From JAVBJN01 sp031546985 (GTDB lineage Bacteria > Bacteroidota > Bacteroidia > Chitinophagales > Chitinophagaceae): 64,000 nucleotides of DNA. The stretch lies in NCBI GenBank assembly GCA_031546985.1, contig JAVBJN010000017.1:40879-104878 (forward strand), read 5' to 3'. The position numbers were made by a program, and so were the translations under genes. This document shows, piece by piece, positions 8,756 to 16,123 of this stretch. How positions within the stretch are numbered: the first letter of the stretch is position 1; every line of letters starts with the position of its first letter. The notes under the pieces were generated by a model. It saw only the letters and a program-made list of their open reading frames with translations. It was not told the origin of the DNA and searched no databases.

Positions 8756-9457
8756 TTAATCCGGCACCACGAGACGGAACCCGTTGCCGTGAATATTTAC
8801 GATCTCTACACGCGGATCATCTTTCAGATACTTGCGCAGCTTGGCAATGTATACATCCATACTGCGGCCATTGAAATACGTATCGCTGCCCCAGATGCGT
8901 TTAAGCGCCAGATCTCTGGGCAATAAATCGTTCTGGTACTCGCACAGCATGGTAAGCAGTTCGTTTTCTTTAGGCGAAAGTGTTTGCGTATTGCCGTTGG
9001 AGGCCAACCCCCTAAGCTTGCTGTTAAAATGGAAATTACCTATTTTAAACTCCGATTGCGAGTGTTGTTTTTCCTGCACATCCTGGTTGCGTTTCAGAAT
9101 GGCTTTGATTTTATGCAACAATACTTCTGAGTCGAAAGGCTTGGTAATGTAATCGTCCGCACCCAGTTTGTAACCGGTAAGAATGTCTTCTTTCATGCTC
9201 TTGGCCGAAAGGAAGAACAAAGGTATATCGGGATCTACATTCCTGATTTCTTCTGCCAGTGTAAAACCATCCATATTGGGCATCATCACGTCCAACAGGC
9301 ACAAATCAAATTTCTCTCTCCTGAAAGCCGCCAGTCCTAAAATACCATCGCGGCATAACTCCACAATAAAATCGTTCAGCTCCAGGTAGTTTTTCAGTAC
9401 CATACCAAAGTTGGTATCATCTTCTACCAGTAATATTTTAAATCTCTCTTGGTCCAT
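8756..9457 (-). CDS. OmpR-family response regulator, orphan (RprY-like)
   Basis: Two-domain regulator of 233 residues. The receiver (1-~122) has the acidic pair VEDD, phospho-acceptor Asp56 in LLDVMMP, the conserved Ser/Thr region FFLSAKS and Lys in YITKPF. The C-terminal winged-helix DNA-binding domain (~133-233) has LSPKENELLTMLCEY and GRSMDVYIAKLRKYLKDDP. No histidine kinase is next to it. It closely resembles the regulator at 13291-13977, so the two are paralogues. It probably controls transcription together with an unlinked kinase, or shares the kinase at 12021. Confidence 0.9.
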   Translation of the reverse strand: MDQERFKILLVEDDTNFGMVLKNYLELNDFIVELCRDGILGLAAFRREKFDLCLLDVMMPNMDGFTLAEEIRNVDPDIPLFFLSAKSMKEDILTGYKLGADDYITKPFDSEVLLHKIKAILKRNQDVQEKQHSQSEFKIGNFHFNSKLRGLASNGNTQTLSPKENELLTMLCEYQNDLLPRDLALKRIWGSDTYFNGRSMDVYIAKLRKYLKDDPRVEIVNIHGNGFRLVVPD

Positions 9458-9483
9458 ACAGGATAGGATTTGTTGGTGTGTGT

Positions 9484-9491
9484 CAAATGTA
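9484..9491 (-). promoter_or_regulatory. -7 element for the orphan response regulator
   Basis: Minus-strand TACATTTG, an exact TAnnTTTG match, 26 bases before the ATG at 9457. The -33 region is weak. Confidence 0.4.
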
Positions 9492-9544
9492 TAAAGTTAG
9501 GCCTTACCGAACAGCATTGGGCCGTGTAATATTTTGTTAAATCC

Positions 9545-10342
9545 TCACAGTTTGCGCAGCAGCGCGGTAAACGGATAACGCAGGTTACTATACCCAATAA
9601 GGTCTACTTTAATGCTGCCTACCTGGATAGGACTGTTTACCCGCACCGGTATACGGTTGGCATCGTCGCTTACCCAAACCTCCATTTTTTCGCCACCTTC
9701 GAAGATGGTACCCTTAATAAGCAACGGTTTGAATTTTATAGCATTAAACTCGCCATACTTGGTTTTAATACGTTCTTTACCCAGGTAGCGCACATACAAC
9801 TGGTACACTTCATCATCCAGAAACATATTAAAAGGAATCTTATCGCCGGGCTGGTATTTGTTAAAGTCGATGTTGCGGGCATAGTAGATAGCGCTCAGCA
9901 CATCCTGCACACAATCGGGCACTTTAAAAACCCCGTTGGTAGATACTGCTGTGTTTTGCCCGCGGTTAAACACTACGTTGTTATAGATCCGGAATCCGCC
10001 TTCGTCTACATTGCGTACAAATTTGAGCGGTAGCAAACTGGCAGTGTCAATATATGTTTCGTAACGGTCGCGCACTTTAAAAAACCAGTCGTAGGAAGAA
10101 TAGGTTTTGCCATCGCCGGTTACATGATACACATCTTTGCCATTCATTTTTTCGAGTTTGGTGGTAAACACCGCTTCTCCGGCACCTACCCATACCCGGC
10201 CCATATTGTAATACACTTTAAACGTCATGGATTCGCCAGCGTTAAAAGTAGTATTGCGAATACCACAGAATTCGTTGCCGGCCAGTACTGGCAAGGAGAT
10301 CGAAAGCGCAAGCAATAGCAGAAATGTCAGTAACCTGTTCAT
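9545..10342 (-). CDS. DUF3108-type secreted protein
   Basis: A 265-residue exported protein. I use the ATG at 10342, giving MNRLLTFLLLLALSISLPVL as signal peptide; the open frame runs further upstream but adds a non-signal tail. The mature part matches the DUF3108 pattern: GESMTFKVYYNMGRVWVGAGEA near the start, GKTYSSYDWFFKVRDRYETYID, and a C-terminal KPLLIKGTIFEGGEKMEVWVSDDANRIPVRV. This reads like a lipocalin-like beta sheet. The biochemical function of the family is unknown. It lies 64 bases downstream of the flippase-like gene on the same strand, probably the same operon. Confidence 0.75.
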   Translation of the reverse strand: MNRLLTFLLLLALSISLPVLAGNEFCGIRNTTFNAGESMTFKVYYNMGRVWVGAGEAVFTTKLEKMNGKDVYHVTGDGKTYSSYDWFFKVRDRYETYIDTASLLPLKFVRNVDEGGFRIYNNVVFNRGQNTAVSTNGVFKVPDCVQDVLSAIYYARNIDFNKYQPGDKIPFNMFLDDEVYQLYVRYLGKERIKTKYGEFNAIKFKPLLIKGTIFEGGEKMEVWVSDDANRIPVRVNSPIQVGSIKVDLIGYSNLRYPFTALLRKL

Positions 10343-10406
10343 AGTAAGTAGGTTCAATTGATTGGTTGTATAAGCAATATACACCAGAAAGGGCTTTCCG
10401 GCAATG

Positions 10407-11390
10407 TTATTTTACAGAAGGTTCGGGCTGCGCAGCGCCATTTCTGATGCGGCGAAAAGCGAGCAATACCAAACCTAAAACCGCGGGCACAATCAGGTTT
10501 ACAAACCAAATGGCCGCTGTTGCAGAGAGAATACCTACCGTATTGGCCGTACACTTTCCAATAAACGCAAGGCTGGTTTCGCCACGTATACCCAGATCGG
10601 CAATTGTAATGGAAGGCACCATCATAAGCACCAGGTAATACAACGAGATCATCATAAAACCTTTTACAATAGCTATTTCTGCACCCAATGCGTACAGTAA
10701 AAACAAATACTGTGCCGTGAACACCATGTAGCGCAGCACAGACAAGAGCAGCACCTGCAGCAGTTCTTTTTGCGTAATGCGGCGTATCACCTGCAGGTAG
10801 GTTACCGCTTTCTTAAACCAGGAGATGCGCTGCGCGATAACCACTACCAGGTCTATGCGAAAATAGAACACTGCCGATAGGCCCATAAGCAGTGTAAGCG
10901 CCACCAGCAATAGTTTAGACCATATGGTGGGTTCCATAAAATTGTAATACAGTAAACCCAGCCAGCCAAAGCCCAGTGTGGCCAGTATCTGGCTAAAATT
11001 GCCCACAATGGTTACCACTACCGCACGGATGGTGCTGCTTTGCTTGAGGTACATAACACGCCCTACATACTCGCCAATGCGGTTGGGCGTGGCCGAAGAG
11101 AAAGCTACTCCCGCCAGAATGGCTTTAAAAGATTTGATAAAACTGATGTGCTCTACCGGCTCCATAAGCCGTTTCCATTTAAGCGCTTCGATACCCCAGT
11201 TTACCAGCATAAGGGCCATTACCGTTACCACCATAAGCCAGCCGTGATGGGCCCAGCGCGTTTGCAGCAGCTCCAGCGACGACTCCAGGTGATCCTGGCG
11301 GGTTACCTGCCGGTACATAGAATACGCCAGCCATACCATCAAAGCTGGTATGAGCACGTAATTGACTAATATTTTGATACTTTTGTTCAA
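10407..11390 (-). CDS. Flippase-like integral membrane protein (lysylphosphatidylglycerol synthase TM family)
   Basis: A 327-residue inner-membrane protein with about eight hydrophobic helices. It shows the family pattern near the start (WLAYSMYRQV), GVAFSSATPNRIGEYVGRVMYLK around residue 100, and PSITIADLGIRGETSLAFIGK in the C-terminal half. The UPF0104/LPG_synthase_TM family includes the membrane part of MprF and proposed lipid flippases; no synthetase domain is attached here. The start is probably the TTG at 11390 (LNKSIKILVNYVLIPAL), since the longer TTG at 11405 adds only five residues. It is divergent from ruvC with 21 bases between the start codons. Confidence 0.75.
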   Translation of the reverse strand: MNKSIKILVNYVLIPALMVWLAYSMYRQVTRQDHLESSLELLQTRWAHHGWLMVVTVMALMLVNWGIEALKWKRLMEPVEHISFIKSFKAILAGVAFSSATPNRIGEYVGRVMYLKQSSTIRAVVVTIVGNFSQILATLGFGWLGLLYYNFMEPTIWSKLLLVALTLLMGLSAVFYFRIDLVVVIAQRISWFKKAVTYLQVIRRITQKELLQVLLLSVLRYMVFTAQYLFLLYALGAEIAIVKGFMMISLYYLVLMMVPSITIADLGIRGETSLAFIGKCTANTVGILSATAAIWFVNLIVPAVLGLVLLAFRRIRNGAAQPEPSVK

Positions 11391-11410
11391 CAGGTTTACA
11401 TACAAAGATA
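11378..11410. promoter_or_regulatory. Overlapping divergent promoter elements of ruvC and the flippase-like gene
   Basis: Plus strand TACTTTTG at 11378-11385 lies 26 bases before the ruvC TTG. Minus strand TATCTTTG at 11410-11403 lies 12 bases before the TTG at 11390. Both match TAnnTTTG exactly, but neither has a clear TTTG at -33. Confidence 0.5.
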
Positions 11411-11411
11411 A

Positions 11412-11966
11412 TTGAAAGCTTCACAGATCATATTGGGGATAGATCCGGGTACCGTGGTAATGGGATACGGTTTGATTGAAATCAGCAACAAAAAGCCGGC
11501 TTTACTGGAGATGGGAGTGTTACACCTGTCGCGTAAAAAAGAGCAGGCCGAACGGTTGCAATTAATATTCGAAAAAGTCACCTCGCTTATCCGGCACTTT
11601 GAACCGCACGAGCTGGCCATTGAGGCCCCGTTCTTCGGGAAAAACGTGCAGAGCATGCTCAAACTGGGCCGGGCCCAGGGTGTAGCCATTGCCGCTGCTA
11701 TGGGTGGCGGGTTAAAGGTTACAGAATATTCTCCTAAAAAGATAAAACAAAGCATTACCGGCAATGGTAACGCCTCTAAGGAGCAGGTGTTTAAGCTGCT
11801 GCAACACCAGCTGGGCTTTAAAGAAACACCCGAGTTCCTGGATGCGACCGATGCACTGGCAGTAGCCCTTTGCCACCACTTTCAACTGTGCAGCCCGCTG
11901 CCCGGAGCCGCCAATCTAAAAGACTGGTCGGAGTTTATAGCCCGCAATCCCGGCCGCATAAAGTAG
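11412..11966 (+). CDS. ruvC: Holliday junction resolvase RuvC
   Basis: Structure-specific endonuclease that cuts Holliday junctions symmetrically in partnership with RuvAB. The 184-residue protein begins at a TTG (11412), the only start that leaves the N-terminal strand and catalytic Asp intact (IILGIDPGTVVMGYGLIE). Further acidic residues are in ELAIEAPFFGKN (~69) and the C-terminal FLDATDALAVALCHH. RNase H-like fold and length are normal. It shares a 21-base divergent start region with the flippase-like gene. Confidence 0.95.
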   Translation: MKASQIILGIDPGTVVMGYGLIEISNKKPALLEMGVLHLSRKKEQAERLQLIFEKVTSLIRHFEPHELAIEAPFFGKNVQSMLKLGRAQGVAIAAAMGGGLKVTEYSPKKIKQSITGNGNASKEQVFKLLQHQLGFKETPEFLDATDALAVALCHHFQLCSPLPGAANLKDWSEFIARNPGRIK

Positions 11967-12020
11967 CCCGGTCTCCAACGTTTTCAAAAATGCTATATTT
12001 AAAAGATAATTGATTGAGGT

Positions 12021-13286
12021 TTGAAGAGTTCCACCATCAGACTCATCGTAGTGTTTGCCGCGCTGGTTGCCATTGGCATCATCGTAACCCAGATCTACTG
12101 GGTGCGCAAGGCCTACGATGTGGAGAAACGCACCTTCGATTATAAGGTAAATGTGTCGCTGCGAAATGTGGCAGAACAGCTGCTGCGGCTGAACAATAAT
12201 CCTATGCCCGTATTTAACGTGGTAGAGCAGGTATCGCCGGGGTTGTATACGGTAATGGTAAACGACCAGATCAACGAGCGCAACCTCGAGATTTTGCTTA
12301 CCCGCGAGCTGGAACAATACAATGTACTTACCGATTTTGAATACGCGTACTACGACTGTATGAAAAATCACCTGGAGTATGGTAAGTATGTAGACCTGCC
12401 GGGCAATAATGAGAAAGTGCATAAGCCCTACAGCTTTCCGCCCATTAAAAAGACCAACTACTACTTTGCGGTATACTTTCCGCATATGCAATCGTACCTC
12501 TCTACCCAGATGAATTTCTGGATACTTTCGTCGTTGTTGCTGCTGGTGGTAATCGGGTACCTGGCGTATGTCATTTTTGTAATTCTTAAACAGAAAAGAC
12601 TGTCGGAGGTGCAAAAGGATTTTGTAAACAACATGACGCACGAGTTTAAAACGCCTTTATCTACCATTCAGCTGGCTGCCGAGGTATTGAACAAACCTGA
12701 GATTGTAGAAAAGCCGCAACGGCTCATGAACTATGCTACCATCATCATCAACGAATCGAAACAGCTGGCCAACCAGATTGAGCGGGTACTGCAAATGTCG
12801 GCTACCGATAAAGGCTATATTACCTTGCGCAAGCAACTGGTAAATATTCATGAAATACTGGAGCAATGCACCGAGAGCTTCCGGCATACGGTAGAGAGCA
12901 AGGGCGGGCACATTGAGCTAAAGCTAAACGCACAGCATGCTACCATCAACGCCGATCCGCTGCACATTAAAAACGCCATTAACAACCTGCTCGACAATGC
13001 GATTAAGTATTGCGACTGCGGGCCGGAGATCCTTATCGAAACCTTCGACAACAGGCAGTATATTACCATACGCATTTCCGACAACGGGATAGGCATAGAC
13101 AAGCAGTACCAGAAAGATATTTTCAACAAATTCTTCCGGGTACCTACGGGCAACATTCACGATGTAAAGGGATTTGGCCTGGGGCTGAACTACGTAAAAC
13201 TGATTTGCCAGAGCCATGAAGGCAATGTAGAGATCAGCAGCGTGGCCGGAAAAGGAAGCACATTTACCATTATTTTACCAATCTGA
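12021..13286 (+). CDS. Sensor histidine kinase
   Basis: A 421-residue membrane kinase, start TTG at 12021. TM1 is at ~6-25 (LIVVFAALVAIGIIVTQIYW), followed by a ~140-residue periplasmic sensor region of no recognised family, then TM2 at ~165-190. The cytosolic core follows: H-box FVNNMTHEFKTPLSTIQLA with His207 as phospho-acceptor, N-box NAINNLLDNAIKY, G1 ISDNGIGID, F-box and G2 GFGLGLNYVK. It is followed after 4 bases by its response regulator, so the pair is a complete two-component system. The signal sensed cannot be read from the sequence. Confidence 0.93.
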   Translation: MKSSTIRLIVVFAALVAIGIIVTQIYWVRKAYDVEKRTFDYKVNVSLRNVAEQLLRLNNNPMPVFNVVEQVSPGLYTVMVNDQINERNLEILLTRELEQYNVLTDFEYAYYDCMKNHLEYGKYVDLPGNNEKVHKPYSFPPIKKTNYYFAVYFPHMQSYLSTQMNFWILSSLLLLVVIGYLAYVIFVILKQKRLSEVQKDFVNNMTHEFKTPLSTIQLAAEVLNKPEIVEKPQRLMNYATIIINESKQLANQIERVLQMSATDKGYITLRKQLVNIHEILEQCTESFRHTVESKGGHIELKLNAQHATINADPLHIKNAINNLLDNAIKYCDCGPEILIETFDNRQYITIRISDNGIGIDKQYQKDIFNKFFRVPTGNIHDVKGFGLGLNYVKLICQSHEGNVEISSVAGKGSTFTIILPI

Positions 13287-13290
13287 TGAT

Positions 13291-13977
13291 ATGGATAGCA
13301 AAACCAAAGTATTATTAGCAGAAGACGACAACAGCCTCGGCTTTGTTGTAAAAGACAACCTGGAAGAGAACGGCTATGATGTAAGGTGGTGTAAGGATGG
13401 CAAAGAGGCGATGGACGCCTTTGTAAAAGGCATGTTCGACATTTGCCTGCTGGATGTGATGATGCCAAAAAAAGACGGTTTTACGGTGGCTACGGAGATC
13501 CGGAAGAAAAACCCGCTCATCCCTATCCTTTTCCTTACCGCCAAGTCTATGCCCGAAGACAAGATCATGGGCTTTAAGACCGGGGCCGATGACTACATTA
13601 CCAAGCCTTTCCACATGGAAGAGCTGCTGCTTCGTATGGAGGTGTTTCTGAAAAGAAGCCGGGGCAGCCAGGTGCAGCTTACGAAATTCAGCATTGGCAA
13701 GCTCGAATTCGACTACAACAACCTTAACCTTATGGGAGAAGCCACCAATATTACACTCACCCAAAAGGAAGCAGATCTGTTAAAATACATCTGCGAGCAT
13801 CGCAACGAAGTGTTGAAACGCGAAGATATATTGCTGCATGTTTGGGGCAAGGACGATTACTTCCTGGGCAGGAGTATGGATGTGTTTATTACCAAGCTAA
13901 GGAAATACCTGAAAGAGGAGAGCAATGCAGAGATACAAACCGTACACGGCATTGGCTTTAAGTTTGTAACGCCCTAA
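13291..13977 (+). CDS. OmpR-family response regulator, partner of the adjacent kinase (RprY-like)
   Basis: A 228-residue regulator. The receiver has AEDD near residue 10, phospho-acceptor Asp55 in LLDVMMPK, LTAKS and DYITKPF. The winged-helix effector (~130-228) has LTQKEADLLKYICEHRNE and GRSMDVFITKLRKYLKEE. It is four bases downstream of the kinase stop, so co-expressed. It is similar along its whole length to the orphan regulator at 8756-9457, including the SMPED/SMKED stretch after the switch Thr/Ser. It ends 6 bases before the convergent HIT gene. Confidence 0.93.
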   Translation: MDSKTKVLLAEDDNSLGFVVKDNLEENGYDVRWCKDGKEAMDAFVKGMFDICLLDVMMPKKDGFTVATEIRKKNPLIPILFLTAKSMPEDKIMGFKTGADDYITKPFHMEELLLRMEVFLKRSRGSQVQLTKFSIGKLEFDYNNLNLMGEATNITLTQKEADLLKYICEHRNEVLKREDILLHVWGKDDYFLGRSMDVFITKLRKYLKEESNAEIQTVHGIGFKFVTP

Positions 13978-13983
13978 ACCGTA

Positions 13984-14373
13984 TTAGAGATGAGCCAGAA
14001 TGGCGGCCTGTGCTTTTTCAAAATCCGCAGGCTCCAGTTTGAGCTTGGGTCTTGTAAAATTCAGGTCATCGGCGGAGTTGATGGGCACCAGGTGCATATG
14101 CGCATGCGGCACTTCAAGGCCTACTACGCTGATGCCGCAACGGTTGCAGGCAAAAGCCTTTTGAATAGCGCCTGCTATGGGTTGGGCAAATGCCAGTAAC
14201 GCGCTAAGATATGGTTCGGGAAGGTCCCAAAGGTTATCGACTTCTGTTTTAGGTACCACAAGTGTATGGCCTTCCGTCATCGGAAAAATATCGAGAAAAG
14301 CGTAAAAATGCTCGTTTTCAGCAATTTTATAGGAAGGAATATCCCCTGCAATGATCTTCGAAAATATAGTCAT
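13984..14373 (-). CDS. HIT-family nucleotide-binding protein
   Basis: A 129-residue cytosolic histidine-triad protein. Seen: IFSKIIAGDIPSYKIAENE at the start, the FPMTEGHTLVVPK segment, and the catalytic triad VPHAHMHLVPI (HxHxH) near residue 98. Family members hydrolyse nucleoside phosphoramidates or dinucleotide polyphosphates; the substrate here is open. It lies 24 bases downstream of greA on the same strand, so greA-HIT is probably one transcript. Confidence 0.88.
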   Translation of the reverse strand: MTIFSKIIAGDIPSYKIAENEHFYAFLDIFPMTEGHTLVVPKTEVDNLWDLPEPYLSALLAFAQPIAGAIQKAFACNRCGISVVGLEVPHAHMHLVPINSADDLNFTRPKLKLEPADFEKAQAAILAHL

Positions 14374-14397
14374 ACACTTGTGATTATCGCCTAAAAA

Positions 14398-14871
14398 TTA
14401 AATACTGATCTCTTCAACTCTGAATTTGAGTATTCCACTCGGAGCCTGTACTTCGGCCACTTCCCCTACTTGTTTACCCAGCAATCCTTTGCCTATAGGC
14501 GAAGTTACAGATATTTTACCCGCTTTGAGGTCTGCTTCCTTCTCCGATACGATCTGGTAAACCACTGTTTTCTTATTGGACAGGTTGGTAATTTTCACTT
14601 TTGTAAGCACCGATACTTTACTGGTATCAATGTCTTCTGTTTCCAGCACCCTGGAGTTGGCAATAGCGCTTTCCAATTGGGCTATTTTAGCCTCATGGTG
14701 GCCTTGTGCTTCTTTTGCGGCATCGTACTCAGCATTTTCCCTTAAATCGCCTTTTTCACGTGCTTCTGCGATAGCGTGCGCTATTTCGGCCCTGCCCGAA
14801 GTTTTTAGCTTAGCCAGTTCGTCGCGCATCAGCTCCAATGTTTCCTTAGTCACATAATTAATCGCTGACAT
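14398..14871 (-). CDS. greA: Transcription elongation factor GreA
   Basis: Binds in the RNA polymerase secondary channel and rescues backtracked complexes by stimulating transcript cleavage. The 157-residue protein starts at the ATG 14871 (MSAINYVTKETLELMRDELA). It has the N-terminal antiparallel coiled coil (1-~75) with the acidic tip motif REKGDLRENAEYDAAKE, whose Asp and Glu are needed for cleavage. The FKBP-like C-terminal domain has SPIGKGLLGKQVGE and ends KFRVEEISI. Length and motifs are standard. It lies downstream of the PorV-like operon but is separated by a terminator. Confidence 0.95.
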   Translation of the reverse strand: MSAINYVTKETLELMRDELAKLKTSGRAEIAHAIAEAREKGDLRENAEYDAAKEAQGHHEAKIAQLESAIANSRVLETEDIDTSKVSVLTKVKITNLSNKKTVVYQIVSEKEADLKAGKISVTSPIGKGLLGKQVGEVAEVQAPSGILKFRVEEISI

Positions 14872-14900
14872 ATTCAACAGGTTTATTTAGTGTCTCAATA

Positions 14901-14940
14901 AAAGAAAAAACACAACGCCTCTCAGAAAGAAGCGTTGCGT
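14901..14940 (-). terminator. Intrinsic terminator of the TonB-receptor/PorV-like operon
   Basis: On the minus strand ACGCAACGC pairs with GCGTTGTGT (one G-U pair) across plus-strand positions 14910-14940, followed by TTTTTTCTTT at 14910-14901. Confidence 0.75.
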
Positions 14941-14967
14941 TTATAAAGTAAAAATAAGAATATTCCC

Positions 14968-16056
14968 TTAATGGAAGAAACGTAAAGTAACGCTGTGTAC
15001 ACCTGTATTGAATACAGTAGGACGGAAAGCGTAGTCTACAGCAATGCGCATAGCATTTTTATCTTCAGAAAGTGGTGCTGCGATAGAGCAACCTACACTC
15101 ACACCATTGTACATGGTAAGTGATTTGCTCTTATCAAAGATACCTTCTTCATAGCGGTATGCAGCTCTAAGCATGAACATTTCGCGGAAAGCATATTCCA
15201 CACCAGCACCAATGTAGTCATTACCAAAAGAGTTGGCAGTGAACTGGGCCATTGGGGTTAAACGGTGTTTAGGTTTAGTGCTGTCAGCTACAGCAGCTTC
15301 GTCGAGGTAGAAATCGTAAGCTACACCAATGTTCAGAGACGTAGGCAGATCGAACTTTTCGGTACGACGGGCCAGTGTAAGCTGCACATCCGGGCTTTCT
15401 GCAGAGGTACCGTTGAAGGTAAGACCATCACCGGAGAAACGCATAGAAGGACCCCAGTTTCTCAGTGTAATACCGAAATGCAGGTTATCGCGCTTACCGG
15501 TTACATACTGGATACCCGCGTCAATACCGAAACCACCAGCTCTAACGTTGGTAATAGCTTCAGAAACACCGGTAACCATCAAACCTGCGCTAATGTTTTT
15601 GGAGAAGTTTTTGGCATATCCCAGAGACACGTTGAAGAACTGTGGACGGTAAGTACCGTAACCACCTTCAGGCGAGTTCTCACTGGTATATTCGATATCG
15701 CCAAATCCCATATACATGGCATTCAGACCAATTACACCACCATTTTCACCTACTTTGAATGAAGCACCGGCGTTACCGATAGACATTCCAGATTTTTGGG
15801 TATAGGCGCTGTAAGCAAATCCGATATCGAGACCATTGGACTGCGCCAGACCTGCCACGTTGCTTTTCATGGCTTCCAGTCCTTTTACGGTAGCAGTATT
15901 CATACCAAACAAACCGTTGGTTGCAGCCCAGGGATTGATATTCAACTCCAACGCTCCAGCCTGGCCGGAACGATCTTTATTACCGGCAAATACGCTAGCA
16001 GAAGTTGCAAGCATACCAGCAGCCAGTAAAAAATGATATTTGGAAAATTTGATCAT
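14968..16056 (-). CDS. PorV/PorQ-family outer-membrane protein
   Basis: A 362-residue protein with a signal peptide (cleavage near VFA-GN) and a FadL-like barrel. After the signal comes a segment typical of PorV/PorQ proteins, AMKSNVAGLAQSNGLDIGFAYSAYTQ, then repeated strands such as FNVSLGYAKNFSKNISAGL and a C-terminal VTLRFFH. By family knowledge PorV shuttles T9SS cargo from the Sov translocon to the attachment complex, and PorQ paralogues are components of T9SS. Here the gene is the third of a co-directional set (TonB receptor, 1375-aa protein, this). I infer that it serves that neighbour, rather than being the general PorV. Confidence 0.8.
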   Translation of the reverse strand: MIKFSKYHFLLAAGMLATSASVFAGNKDRSGQAGALELNINPWAATNGLFGMNTATVKGLEAMKSNVAGLAQSNGLDIGFAYSAYTQKSGMSIGNAGASFKVGENGGVIGLNAMYMGFGDIEYTSENSPEGGYGTYRPQFFNVSLGYAKNFSKNISAGLMVTGVSEAITNVRAGGFGIDAGIQYVTGKRDNLHFGITLRNWGPSMRFSGDGLTFNGTSAESPDVQLTLARRTEKFDLPTSLNIGVAYDFYLDEAAVADSTKPKHRLTPMAQFTANSFGNDYIGAGVEYAFREMFMLRAAYRYEEGIFDKSKSLTMYNGVSVGCSIAAPLSEDKNAMRIAVDYAFRPTVFNTGVHSVTLRFFH

Positions 16057-16123
16057 AAAATCAGTTTTGTAAGAAGTTTGATAATAACCTACCGGAGCCG
16101 GAACCCCGGTAGGTTTAAACTAA

